Translations under genes and position numbers: made by a program
Origin: Streptomyces griseoluteus
GTDB lineage: Bacteria > Actinomycetota > Actinomycetes > Streptomycetales > Streptomycetaceae
Reading direction: 5' to 3'
Length of the DNA: 64,000 bases
NCBI RefSeq assembly: GCF_004784465.1
Contig: NZ_SRRU01000012.1
Location: 103,611 to 167,610, forward strand
In this document: piece after piece, positions 27,437-35,592 of the stretch
How positions within the stretch are numbered: position 1 is the stretch's first letter
How the letters are laid out: every line of letters starts with the position of its first letter
Notes under the pieces: generated by a model
Told to the model about the DNA's origin: nothing
Database searches by the model: none
What the model saw: the letters and a program-made list of their open reading frames with translations, nothing else

Positions 27437-28174
27437 TCACACCTTCAGATCCGCCGCGTCGCCCATCACCACGACCGGATGCCACTTCGGGTCCAGTGTG
27501 CGCAGCAGGTACTCCATGTCGGCCTTCGACTGACTCACGCACGCCGACGTACCGCTGCCGTGGTCCATGTGCAGCCAGATGCCGCCGCCCTTGGACTGCC
27601 CCTGCGGGCGCGTCTGGTCGTTGGGCGGGGTGCCCTTGACGCGGTTGTAGTCGATGGCGATGACGAGGTCGAAGTCGTGCCAGTACGACTTCTTCCAGTA
27701 GCGCGGCGCCTGGAAGGCGGCCGACTCGGTGTAGGGCAGCCTGGCCTTGGGCTGGGCCAGCACCCCGCCGGCGTCGCTGAGGGTGAACACCCCGACCGGG
27801 CTGCGCAGATCGCCCTCGTGGTGGTCGGTCGTCCAGCCCTTGCGGCCGTTGTGGGTGGCCCAGGCGCGCTCCCGCGTCCAGGTCGACCCCTGCTTCGTGT
27901 ACAGCGCCGCGTGCGAGTCGGCCGAGTTCCGCCCCTCGCCGGAGACGACCAGCACCTGCCGGGACTCCCCGGGCACGCGCTTCCACAGCCGGTCACCGAC
28001 GCCGGGCACCCGCTTCAGATCGGCCTCCGGGGCCTTTCTGTCGCCCTGGGCCCGCGCGGAAGCCGAGTCCTTCTTCTCCGCACCCCCGCACCCCGTCGCC
28101 CCGAGGACGAGCAACACCCCGCCCACCGCAGCCGCAACCGCTCGCACCGCACCGCCTTTTCGCATGGGCTCCAT
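27437..28174 (-). CDS. YkuD-type L,D-transpeptidase domain lipoprotein
   Basis: 245 residues. The N-terminus has two Arg/Lys, a hydrophobic segment and a lipobox-like LGATGC, so it is probably an exported lipoprotein. The C-terminal half contains IWLHMDHGSGTSACVS, in which the cysteine and the upstream histidine fit the YkuD catalytic motif, and an SPVGVF segment typical of the family. Such enzymes either crosslink peptidoglycan or have related hydrolase roles; the fit to classical L,D-transpeptidases is partial. Start at the ATG of MEPMRKGG; another ATG is 9 bases downstream. It is convergent with galE and divergent from proB. Confidence 0.75.
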   Translation of the reverse strand: MEPMRKGGAVRAVAAAVGGVLLVLGATGCGGAEKKDSASARAQGDRKAPEADLKRVPGVGDRLWKRVPGESRQVLVVSGEGRNSADSHAALYTKQGSTWTRERAWATHNGRKGWTTDHHEGDLRSPVGVFTLSDAGGVLAQPKARLPYTESAAFQAPRYWKKSYWHDFDLVIAIDYNRVKGTPPNDQTRPQGQSKGGGIWLHMDHGSGTSACVSQSKADMEYLLRTLDPKWHPVVVMGDAADLKV

Positions 28175-28311
28175 GGTCGCAGAACGTGCCCCGTCCGCAC
28201 CCCGTACCTTCACCGCACCCGCCGTCCGCCTGCTGAAACCCGTATGCACCGGCCACCGGCATTCCCGTAGATTGCGGGCACACGGACCGGGGTGAGAGGA
28301 CAGCGGGCAAG

Positions 28312-29439
28312 GTGGCAAGCGCAAGGCAGACCGTGGGCGACGCCCGGCGGATCGTCGTCAAGGTGGGGTCCTCCTCGCTGACCACCGCCGCCGGCGGACT
28401 CGACGCGGACCGCGTGGACGCGCTGGTGGACGTACTGGCGAAGGCGCGCGGCGGCGGGCAGAAGGAGATCGTGCTGGTCTCCTCCGGCGCCATCGCCGCC
28501 GGACTCGCCCCGCTCGGCCTGGACCGCCGCCCCAAGGACCTCGCCCGCCAGCAGGCCGCCGCCAGCGTCGGCCAGGGCCTGCTGGTCGCCCGGTACACCG
28601 CCTCCTTCGCCCGCTACGGCGTCCGCGTCGGCCAAGTCCTGCTCACCAGCGACGACATGAGCCGTCGCGCCCACCACCGCAACGCCTCCCGCACCCTGGA
28701 CAAGCTGCTGGCGATGGGCGCCTTCCCGGTCGTCAACGAGAACGACACCGTCGCCACCGACGAGATCCGCTTCGGTGACAACGACCGCCTCGCCGCCCTC
28801 GTCGCCCACCTCGTCCACGCCGACCTGCTGGTCCTCCTCTCCGACATCGACGGCGTCTACGACGGCGACCCCGCCCGCCCCGGCACCTCCCGCATCGCCG
28901 AGGTGCGCGGCCCGGCCGACCTCGACGGGGTCGAGATCGGCAGCGCGGGCAAGGCGGGCGTCGGCACCGGGGGCATGGTCACCAAGGTCGAGGCCGCCCG
29001 GATCGCGGCCGCCGCGGGCATCCCCGTGGTGCTCACCAACGCCGTGCACGCCGCCGACGCCCTCGCGGGCGGCGACACCGGCACCTGCTTCCACCCCACC
29101 GGCAAGCGCTCGGCGGGCCGGCTGCTCTGGCTCCAGCACGCCTCCACCCCGCAGGGCTCCCTCACCCTGGACGACGGCGCGGTGCGTGCGGTGGTCGAGC
29201 GGCACAGCTCCCTGCTGCCGGCCGGGATCGCCGCCGTCACCGGCGAGTTCAGCGCCGGGGACCCGGTGGAGCTGCGGGACCGGGCGGGGCACGCGGTGGC
29301 GCGGGGGCTGGTGAACTTCGACGCCAGGGAACTGCCCCAGCTGCTCGGGCGTTCGACCCGCGAGCTGGCACGCGAGCTGGGCCCGGCCTACGAACGCGAG
29401 GTCGTCCACCGGGACGACCTGGTACTCCTGCACCCCTGA
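28312..29439 (+). CDS. proB: Glutamate 5-kinase
   Basis: 375 residues. The N-terminal amino-acid-kinase domain has VVKVGSSSL, LVSSGAIAAG, NENDTVA and FGDNDRLAALVA, and a C-terminal PUA domain covers about 285-370. It phosphorylates glutamate as the first step of proline synthesis. The start is GTG. proA follows after one small conserved gene, so the two proline genes lie close together and in the same direction. Confidence 0.96.
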   Translation: MASARQTVGDARRIVVKVGSSSLTTAAGGLDADRVDALVDVLAKARGGGQKEIVLVSSGAIAAGLAPLGLDRRPKDLARQQAAASVGQGLLVARYTASFARYGVRVGQVLLTSDDMSRRAHHRNASRTLDKLLAMGAFPVVNENDTVATDEIRFGDNDRLAALVAHLVHADLLVLLSDIDGVYDGDPARPGTSRIAEVRGPADLDGVEIGSAGKAGVGTGGMVTKVEAARIAAAAGIPVVLTNAVHAADALAGGDTGTCFHPTGKRSAGRLLWLQHASTPQGSLTLDDGAVRAVVERHSSLLPAGIAAVTGEFSAGDPVELRDRAGHAVARGLVNFDARELPQLLGRSTRELARELGPAYEREVVHRDDLVLLHP

Positions 29440-29599
29440 CCGCCGGCCCGGCGCCGGAAAAGCCCGGCACACCTGACGACCCCGGTGGGGGACGTTCCGT
29501 AAAACCGCCACGCGGAGCCCAGCGGCCTGCTCAACTTTGATGCGGGGGCGTGTTGAAGGGACACGTTCCGTCAAGGGGCCATGCGTGAAGGAGGCCGTC

Positions 29600-30025
29600 G
29601 TGAGACGAGTCCGTCCCGGGGCGGCGTCCCGCGGTGCTCTGACGAGCGTCGCGGCCGGGGACACCTACGAGGAGCCCAAGGACCTGCCCCGCCTGTGGCA
29701 CGTCACCCTCAGCGTCTCCGGGGAGCGAGTCCCCGTACAGGACCTGCGGCGGGCCCTGGAGCAGCTCGCGCACGACCACCCCTTCCTCCTGACCAGCAGA
29801 TACGCCGGTGACCACGCGGAGATCCGGTACTGGGAGGAGGCGCGCGACCTGCACGACGCGGCCGCCGTCGCGCTGCGGCTGTGGGGCGAGCACCGGCAGA
29901 CCGCCGGGCTGCCGCCCTGGGAGATCGTCGGTCTGGAGGTCGTCGACCGCGAGACCTACCACCAGCGCATCGCCGAGGGCTACGGGCCCGCACCGGCCAC
30001 CCCCGTAGGGGTCCACCCGTTCTGA
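29600..30025 (+). CDS. Conserved small protein between proB and proA
   Basis: 141 residues. The GTG start is chosen because GAAGGAGG ends 5 bases upstream. The protein is soluble and acidic with a core VPVQDLRRALEQLAHDHPFLLTSRY that reads as a two-strand, helix-rich small domain. I do not recognise a named family, although a protein in this place is usual in Streptomyces. Its position between the two proline genes suggests co-transcription but does not reveal a role. Confidence 0.75.
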   Translation: MRRVRPGAASRGALTSVAAGDTYEEPKDLPRLWHVTLSVSGERVPVQDLRRALEQLAHDHPFLLTSRYAGDHAEIRYWEEARDLHDAAAVALRLWGEHRQTAGLPPWEIVGLEVVDRETYHQRIAEGYGPAPATPVGVHPF

Positions 30026-30086
30026 CGGGCTCCTTCCGCCCCGTCTCGCGGTACGGGACGGCCCCTGAGGGCCGAAGGCCGCGCAC

Positions 30087-30092
30087 TACCCT
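30087..30092 (+). promoter_or_regulatory. -10 box for leaderless proA
   Basis: TACCCT lies 6 bases before the proA ATG, so transcription would start at or next to the A of the start codon. No ribosome site is present, as expected for a leaderless message. Confidence 0.6.
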
Positions 30093-30098
30093 TCCCCC

Positions 30099-31385
30099 AT
30101 GACCACGCTCTCCCCGTACGACTCCCTCTCGCCGGTCACCCGGGCCGCCTACCGGGCCAAGGCGGCCGCCGCCGACCTCGCGCCGCTGCCGCGCGCCGAC
30201 AAGGACGACGCGCTGCTCGCCGTCGCGGACGCGCTGGAGGTCCGGACCGCCGAGATCGTGGCCGCCAACGCCCGTGACGTGGCCAGGGCGCGGGAGAACG
30301 GCACCAGCGAGTCCGTCGTGGACCGGCTCACCCTCACCCCGGAGCGGGTCCGGGCCATCGCCGCCGACGTGCGCGCCGTGGCCAAGCTGCCCGACCCGGT
30401 CGGCGAGATCGTCCGGGGCAACACCCTGCCCAACGGCATCGACCTGCGCCAGGTGCGCGTCCCGCTGGGCGTCGTCGGCATCATCTACGAGGCCAGGCCC
30501 AACGTCACCGTCGACGCCGCCGCGCTCTGCCTGAAGTCCGGCAACGCCGTCCTGCTGCGCGGCTCCGCCTCCGCCTACGAGTCCAACACCGCCCTGGTCG
30601 GGGTGATCCGGGACGCCGTGGGCGGCGCCGGGCTGCCCGCCGACGCCGTCCAGCTCGTGCCGGGGGAGAGCCGGGAGAGCGTGCACGAGCTGATGCGCGC
30701 CCGCGGCCTGGTCGACGTGCTCATCCCGCGCGGCGGCGCCTCCCTGATCCAGACCGTGGTCAGCGAGTCCACCGTCCCCGTCATCGAGACCGGCACCGGC
30801 AACTGCCACGTCTACGTGGACGCCCACGCCGACATCGACATGGCGATCGACATCCTGGTCAACTCCAAGGCCCAGCGGGTCAGCGTCTGCAACGCCGCCG
30901 AGACCCTCCTGGTCCACCAGGACATCGCCGCCGCCTTCCTGCCCCGCGCCCTGGACGCGCTCGCCGAGGCCGGGGTCACCGTGCACGCCGACCCGCGCGT
31001 CCTGGCCCACGCCGAGGGCACCAGGGCGACCGTGGTGGAGGCCGTGCCGGAGGACTGGGAGACCGAGTACCTCTCGTACGACATCGCCGCCGCCGTGGTC
31101 GACTCCCTCGACAAGGCCGTCGAGCACATCCGGCTGTGGAGCTCCGGCCACACCGAGGCGATCGTCACCACCAGTCAGCAGGCGGCCCGGCGCTTCACCC
31201 GACTGGTGGACTCCACCACGGTCGCCGTGAACGCCTCCACCCGCTTCACCGACGGCGGCCAGTTCGGCTTCGGCGCGGAGATCGGCATCTCCACCCAGAA
31301 GCTGCACGCCCGTGGCCCCATGGGCCTTCCGGAGCTGACCAGCACCAAGTACATCGTCACCGGCGACGGCCACGTACGCCCCTGA
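30099..31385 (+). CDS. proA: Glutamate-5-semialdehyde dehydrogenase
   Basis: 428 residues of the aldehyde dehydrogenase superfamily, in the ProA branch. IYEARPNVTVDAAALCLKSG, GNAVLLRGSA and the active-site segment SVCNAAETLLVH (Cys264) are visible. It reduces glutamyl phosphate with NADPH to the semialdehyde that cyclises on the way to proline. No ribosome site precedes the ATG; a TACCCT box at 30087 suggests a leaderless message with its own promoter. Confidence 0.96.
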   Translation: MTTLSPYDSLSPVTRAAYRAKAAAADLAPLPRADKDDALLAVADALEVRTAEIVAANARDVARARENGTSESVVDRLTLTPERVRAIAADVRAVAKLPDPVGEIVRGNTLPNGIDLRQVRVPLGVVGIIYEARPNVTVDAAALCLKSGNAVLLRGSASAYESNTALVGVIRDAVGGAGLPADAVQLVPGESRESVHELMRARGLVDVLIPRGGASLIQTVVSESTVPVIETGTGNCHVYVDAHADIDMAIDILVNSKAQRVSVCNAAETLLVHQDIAAAFLPRALDALAEAGVTVHADPRVLAHAEGTRATVVEAVPEDWETEYLSYDIAAAVVDSLDKAVEHIRLWSSGHTEAIVTTSQQAARRFTRLVDSTTVAVNASTRFTDGGQFGFGAEIGISTQKLHARGPMGLPELTSTKYIVTGDGHVRP

Positions 31386-31457
31386 GCACCTTCACCGGAA
31401 GGCCACGGGACGACGGACGAATTTCCATACCGTCTGCCCAAATTGACCCCCCAGGTC

Positions 31458-31463
31458 TACTCT
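31458..31463 (+). promoter_or_regulatory. -10 box for leaderless membrane-protein gene
   Basis: TACTCT lies 6 bases before the GTG at 31470, which fits a leaderless start. A TTGACC at 31443 is too close to be its -35. Confidence 0.5.
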
Positions 31464-31469
31464 GGACCC

Positions 31470-32030
31470 GTGCCGGAGGACGTGGGGGGCACGCCGTTCC
31501 CTGACGGCTGGGAGCCCGACGACGACCACGACCGCGGAATGTCGGACGAAGAGTTCGCCTCCGTGGTGTTCGACGCGGCCTTCGTCGCCGCCGCCACCGT
31601 CCACGAGCCCACCGCCGTGGAGCGCCTCCTCGCCGCCGCCGAGGCAAGAGCCGAGGCGTCCGAGACCGACGCCCGCCGCACCCACGCCCCCGCCGACCCC
31701 TACGACGAGGGTTACGGCCCCGAGGGCAGCGGTTTCGGCCACGACCTGGACGACGACGATCTCGACGGCCGTTACGCCCACGACGGCCACGAGGGCCCCC
31801 TGGCGGGCCTGCGCTGGCACCGGCCCGTGGCCTGGCTGCTCGCCGTGGTGATGGGCGTCGGCATGGTCGCGCTTGCCTTCGCCGCCGTCTACCGGGGCGC
31901 CTCCTCGGGCAGCCGGGACCAGGTACCCGCGCCCGCCTCCACCGGCCTCGGCCGGGACGGCGCGGCCGTGCCCTCCCTCACCGCCGAGCAGTCCCGGCCG
32001 GCCGTCTCCGCGATCCCGCCCGCCCCCTGA
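31470..32030 (+). CDS. Single-pass membrane protein with SVVFD motif
   Basis: 186 residues. An acidic N-terminal cytoplasmic part includes DEEFASVVFDAAFVAAATVHEP; one transmembrane segment (about residues 120-140) and a short Pro/Ser-rich outer tail follow. The motif is shared with the next gene (EYRSVVFDESFVRAA), so the two products are related at the N-terminus although their C-termini differ. The GTG start is preceded by a TACTCT box rather than a ribosome site. Function unknown; the locus is next to the LCP gene and the M48 protease. Confidence 0.75.
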   Translation: MPEDVGGTPFPDGWEPDDDHDRGMSDEEFASVVFDAAFVAAATVHEPTAVERLLAAAEARAEASETDARRTHAPADPYDEGYGPEGSGFGHDLDDDDLDGRYAHDGHEGPLAGLRWHRPVAWLLAVVMGVGMVALAFAAVYRGASSGSRDQVPAPASTGLGRDGAAVPSLTAEQSRPAVSAIPPAP

Positions 32031-32107
32031 CGCCGGCCCGGCGTTTTTGGTGGGAACCTGTCAGAAGTTGTCGCGTACCAGCGCGTTTACCCGAGCCCGC
32101 CGCGACC

Positions 32108-32113
32108 TACCCT
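32108..32113 (+). promoter_or_regulatory. -10 box for leaderless gene at 32120
   Basis: TACCCT is 6 bases upstream of the ATG at 32120. The same geometry is seen at proA and at the preceding gene. Confidence 0.6.
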
Positions 32114-32119
32114 GAAGGT

Positions 32120-33187
32120 ATGGGCGGGCCTGGAGACCCACCGGAGGGCACACCCGAGGGCGCCCCCGGCGGTGCCGAGGACGAGTACCGATCCGTCGTG
32201 TTCGACGAGTCGTTCGTCCGTGCTGCCCGGCTCCAGGAATCCTCCGCCCGCGAACGCGTCAGCGACCACGCCCCCGCCGTACGCCGCCGCCCGCCCCTGC
32301 GCCGGGGCATCCCCCGGCAGGCCATGGTGCTCCTGCTGCTGCTCGCCGTGGCCTTCGGCACCGCCGTCTTCATGGGCTTGCGCCACCCTTACGGCGCAGC
32401 ACCCGTGAAGAGGTCCACCGAGCCGCTGCGCATGAGCGTCGTCCCCCTCGCCCCGCGCGGCCCGGTGCCCGGCGCCCCCGACACCCGGACGCTGTACGCC
32501 CGCAGTCCCGCGGCCCGGTTCGCGGTGGGCCTCGCCGGGATTCCGCTGCCCCCCTCCCAGCCCACCGCGCACTTCTCCGACAGCCAGGTCCTCGCCGCCC
32601 TCGACACCGCCCGCAAGTACGTCCTGCACTCCGCGCTCGACCCCGACGTGCTCACCGGCCGCCAGGTCCGCCCCGTACGGGCCCTGATCGCCGCCGACCA
32701 GCTCGACCAGTTCGACCGCAGCATGGACGCCCCGGCGGCCGACGGCAGGCACGCGCCCACCGGCTGGATGGTCCGCTTCGACCCCGCCCGCACCGCCCTC
32801 GCCGACGACGACATCCGCACCCGCGGCGCCCTGAGGGTGACCGAGACCGACGCGGCCACCCTCCAGGTCGTGGCCGACGGCACCTTCGTCTACGCCGTGC
32901 GCGCGGCCGGCACCGAGGGGAAGACCCCGGTGTCGCTGTTCACCGTGCGCCGCGAGGTGACCTTCCGCTTCGACCGCGACGCCCTGCGCGTCGGCCAGAC
33001 CCGGCTGACCGTCTCCAGCACCGAGGCGGGCCCGCTCTCCTGCGCCGTGGACACAGGCGCCTATCTGCGGCCGCTGCTGGCCGGCGAGCGTGCCAAGGCG
33101 GGCGGACCGCCGGGCACCGACCCCTACGGGACCGGCGCCCCCGCCCTGTGCGGCACGCTCGCCGACACCGCCCAGCCGCGCGGGTGA
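32120..33187 (+). CDS. Single-pass membrane protein with extracellular domain
   Basis: 355 residues. The cytoplasmic N-terminus carries the SVVFDESFVRAARLQE motif shared with the upstream gene. A transmembrane segment is near residues 68-88, and the outer domain of about 260 residues has two Cys late in the sequence (LSCAVDTG and ALCGTL) that may form a disulphide. No enzyme motif is visible. The gene belongs to the conserved Streptomyces block from proA to rsfS, part of which has been linked to spore-wall synthesis in S. coelicolor; a role here is inference. Leaderless start. Confidence 0.8.
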   Translation: MGGPGDPPEGTPEGAPGGAEDEYRSVVFDESFVRAARLQESSARERVSDHAPAVRRRPPLRRGIPRQAMVLLLLLAVAFGTAVFMGLRHPYGAAPVKRSTEPLRMSVVPLAPRGPVPGAPDTRTLYARSPAARFAVGLAGIPLPPSQPTAHFSDSQVLAALDTARKYVLHSALDPDVLTGRQVRPVRALIAADQLDQFDRSMDAPAADGRHAPTGWMVRFDPARTALADDDIRTRGALRVTETDAATLQVVADGTFVYAVRAAGTEGKTPVSLFTVRREVTFRFDRDALRVGQTRLTVSSTEAGPLSCAVDTGAYLRPLLAGERAKAGGPPGTDPYGTGAPALCGTLADTAQPRG

Positions 33188-33197
33188 GCGCGGGTGC

Positions 33198-34286
33198 TCA
33201 GCCGCCTGTGGGAGCGTCCTTCGCGGGACCGTCCTTCGGGGGCTGCCCGGTGAAGCCGTTGAATCCCCGCTTCACCCGGCCGCCCAGGCCGCCCGCGCCG
33301 TCCGCGAGGTCGGAGACCAGCTTCATCAGCGGGTCCTTGCTGGTGCGCACCTCGTCGGCATAGCTCGCGGCGGACTGGCGGAAGGACTCGCCGACGCGGG
33401 CGTCCTTGTCCTCCTCGCGGCGCGGGTAGTGACCGTCCATGATCCGCTGGAAGTCGCGGGAGTCGGCCCACTTCTTCAGCTCGGCCGCCCGGATCGTGGT
33501 GAAGGGGTGCGAGCGGGGCAGCACGTTCAGGATCTTCAGCACCGAGTCCCTCAGGTCGCCCCCGGCCTCGTACTCCTCGGCCTGCTCAAGGAACGCGTCC
33601 ACGTTCATCTCGTGCAGGTGGTTGCCGCCCGCGATCTTCATCAGGCCGCGCATCGACGCCCTGAGGTCCTGGCCCACCAGCAGCCCGGCCCGGTCGGCCG
33701 ACAGCTCGGACTTGCGGAACCACTCCCGCAGCGCCGTCACGATCGCCATGATCGCCACGTTGCCCAGCGGAATCCACGCCACCTTCAGCGCCAGCGAGGT
33801 AAGGAACAGCAGCACCGTGCGGTACACGGAGTGGCCGGACAGCGCGTGGCCCACCTCGTGGCCGACGACCGCCCGCATCTCCTCCTCGTCCAGCAGCTCC
33901 ACCAGACCGGTGGTCACCACGATGACCGGCTCGTCCAGGCCGATGCACATCGCGTTCGGCTTCGGGTCCTGCGTGACGTACATCGCCGGGACCCTGTCCA
34001 GGTCGAGGATGTAGCAGGCGTCCCGCAGCATGTCGCTGAGGTGCGCGAACTGGCGGTCGGAGACCCGCACCGAGTCGGACAGGAACAGAAGCCTCAGGCT
34101 CCGCTCGGGCAGCAGCCCGCTCAGCGCCTTGAACACCGTGTCGAATCCGGTCAGTTTGCGCAACGCCACCAGGGCGGAGCGGTCGGCCGGATGCTCGTAC
34201 GCGCGCGAGGAGATACCCGGAAAGCGGCTGCGGTGCCGGCCCGGCACACGCTCGTGGCCGGCCTGCTCGTGGCGGTCGTCGGACAT
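33198..34286 (-). CDS. M48-family zinc metalloprotease (HtpX-like)
   Basis: 362 residues. HEVGH supplies the two zinc histidines and catalytic Glu, and the third ligand is expected in the SELSADRAG segment (ADRAG box) about 60 residues later. Hydrophobic stretches flank the zinc motif, so it is a membrane-associated peptidase facing the cytoplasm, probably for quality control of membrane proteins. The C-terminal 70 residues are Gly/Lys-rich and probably disordered. Convergent with the membrane protein and divergent from two short genes. Confidence 0.88.
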   Translation of the reverse strand: MSDDRHEQAGHERVPGRHRSRFPGISSRAYEHPADRSALVALRKLTGFDTVFKALSGLLPERSLRLLFLSDSVRVSDRQFAHLSDMLRDACYILDLDRVPAMYVTQDPKPNAMCIGLDEPVIVVTTGLVELLDEEEMRAVVGHEVGHALSGHSVYRTVLLFLTSLALKVAWIPLGNVAIMAIVTALREWFRKSELSADRAGLLVGQDLRASMRGLMKIAGGNHLHEMNVDAFLEQAEEYEAGGDLRDSVLKILNVLPRSHPFTTIRAAELKKWADSRDFQRIMDGHYPRREEDKDARVGESFRQSAASYADEVRTSKDPLMKLVSDLADGAGGLGGRVKRGFNGFTGQPPKDGPAKDAPTGG

Positions 34287-34386
34287 GTCTTCCCCCTGCG
34301 TCTCGGAAACCCGCTGCGCCCCCCGGACCGGGCCCAGCCTAGGCGGATATACCGTGGACGGGCAGCACCCCTAAGGAGTCCATGTC

Positions 34387-34551
34387 ATGGAGCACCACCC
34401 CGCAGCCGCCTGGCTGACCGAGGCCGCGTCGAGCGCCGTCCAGCAGCAGGGGCCGGGCAACCTGCTCCGGATCGTGCTGATCGTGATGGTCGTGGGCTGT
34501 GCGCTGACCGGCTGGTTCCTCCTGCGCGGTTACAAGCAGAAGGACGACTGA
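34387..34551 (+). CDS. 54-residue single-pass membrane protein
   Basis: A short open frame from ATG with AAGGAG at 8-base spacing. The product has an amphipathic N-terminus, one transmembrane segment (LLRIVLIVMVVGCALTGWFLL) and a short basic/acidic tail (RGYKQKDD). It is divergent from the M48 protease. It is probably a real gene, because the ribosome site is very good and the protein has a clean membrane topology. Function unknown. Confidence 0.65.
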   Translation: MEHHPAAAWLTEAASSAVQQQGPGNLLRIVLIVMVVGCALTGWFLLRGYKQKDD

Positions 34552-34678
34552 CGCCTCCCCGGGGTTCCCGCGGGCCCCGCACGCCCCTTTGCCGGAGTCG
34601 GCGTGATCGCCGAGGGGGTGCCCGCTTACGATGGGCAGACGTCTTTATCCCGCCCACACGCGATAGGTCACGCTGAAG

Positions 34679-34843
34679 ATGAGCCTCCACAGCACCGCTG
34701 CCCAGTTGGTCACTCTCGCCGCCGAGGGCGCAGAGCACGGCGGCAACCACAACAGCCTCAACCCCGCGATCACCGGCGGCGGCGCCCTGTTCATCCTGCT
34801 GCTCCTGCTGTGGATCACCACCCGCTTCAACCGCGACCGCTGA
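34679..34843 (+). CDS. 54-residue single-pass membrane protein
   Basis: ATG with a weak site (CTGAAG). The product has a small polar N-terminus (AAEGAEHGGNHN), one transmembrane segment (GGGALFILLLLLWITTRF) and a basic end. It has the same length and layout as the short protein just upstream but little sequence identity. A TACGAT box at 34627 could be its promoter. It lies directly before nadD. Function unknown. Confidence 0.6.
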   Translation: MSLHSTAAQLVTLAAEGAEHGGNHNSLNPAITGGGALFILLLLLWITTRFNRDR

Positions 34844-34884
34844 AACCCGGCCGGTCCCCGGCGAGAAGCCGCAGGCCGGGCCGG

Positions 34885-34890
34885 TAGGGT
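34885..34890 (+). promoter_or_regulatory. -10 box for nadD
   Basis: TAGGGT lies 8 bases before the first nadD ATG, which would give a leaderless or nearly leaderless message. Confidence 0.45.
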
Positions 34891-34898
34891 CTGCACGC

Positions 34899-35576
34899 AT
34901 GGGAGAGCAGGACATGCCTACCGGTCCGGCGGACGGCACCGTGGAAGATCCGGCACGGGACTCGGCGGACCACGGCCCCGCCCGCACGGGCCGCCGCAGG
35001 CTCGGCGTCATGGGCGGCACCTTCGACCCGATCCACCACGGGCACCTCGTGGCGGCCAGCGAGGTCGCCGCCCGGTTCCGGCTGGACGAGGTGGTGTTCG
35101 TGCCCACCGGCCAGCCCTGGCAGAAGTCGCACCGAAACGTCTCTCCGGCCGAGGACCGCTATCTGATGACGGTCATCGCCACCGCCGAGAACCCGCAGTT
35201 CTCCGTCAGCCGCATCGACATCGACCGCGGCGGTCCCACCTACACCGTGGACACGCTGCGCGACCTGCGCGCCCTCAACCCCGACACCGACCTGTTCTTC
35301 ATCACCGGTGCCGACGCCCTCGCCCAGTTGCTCACCTGGCGGGACTCCGAGGAGCTCTTCTCCCTCGCCCACTTCGTCGGCGTCACCCGCCCCGGCCACC
35401 AGTTGACCGACGCCGGCCTGCCCGCGGGCGGTGTCTCCCTGGTCGAGGTGCCCGCGCTGGCCATCTCGTCCACCGAGTGCCGGGCGAGAGTCGCCAAGGG
35501 GGACCCCATCTGGTACATGGTCCCGGACGGGGTCGTCCGCTACATCGACAAGCGCGAGCTGTACCGCGGCGAGTGA
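34899..35576 (+). CDS. nadD: Nicotinate-nucleotide adenylyltransferase
   Basis: 225 residues; nucleotidyltransferase fold with MGGTFDPIHHGHLV (HxGH motif), VPTGQPWQKS, GADALAQLLTW and ISSTECRARV. It adenylates nicotinate mononucleotide in NAD synthesis. The first 30 residues are a disordered extension. Two ATG starts are possible (34899 and 34914); the first is favoured by the TAGGGT box, the second by a purine-rich stretch. Followed by the LCP gene and rsfS, a conserved order. Confidence 0.94.
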   Translation: MGEQDMPTGPADGTVEDPARDSADHGPARTGRRRLGVMGGTFDPIHHGHLVAASEVAARFRLDEVVFVPTGQPWQKSHRNVSPAEDRYLMTVIATAENPQFSVSRIDIDRGGPTYTVDTLRDLRALNPDTDLFFITGADALAQLLTWRDSEELFSLAHFVGVTRPGHQLTDAGLPAGGVSLVEVPALAISSTECRARVAKGDPIWYMVPDGVVRYIDKRELYRGE

Positions 35577-35592
35577 GCCGAGAGGGGCACCG

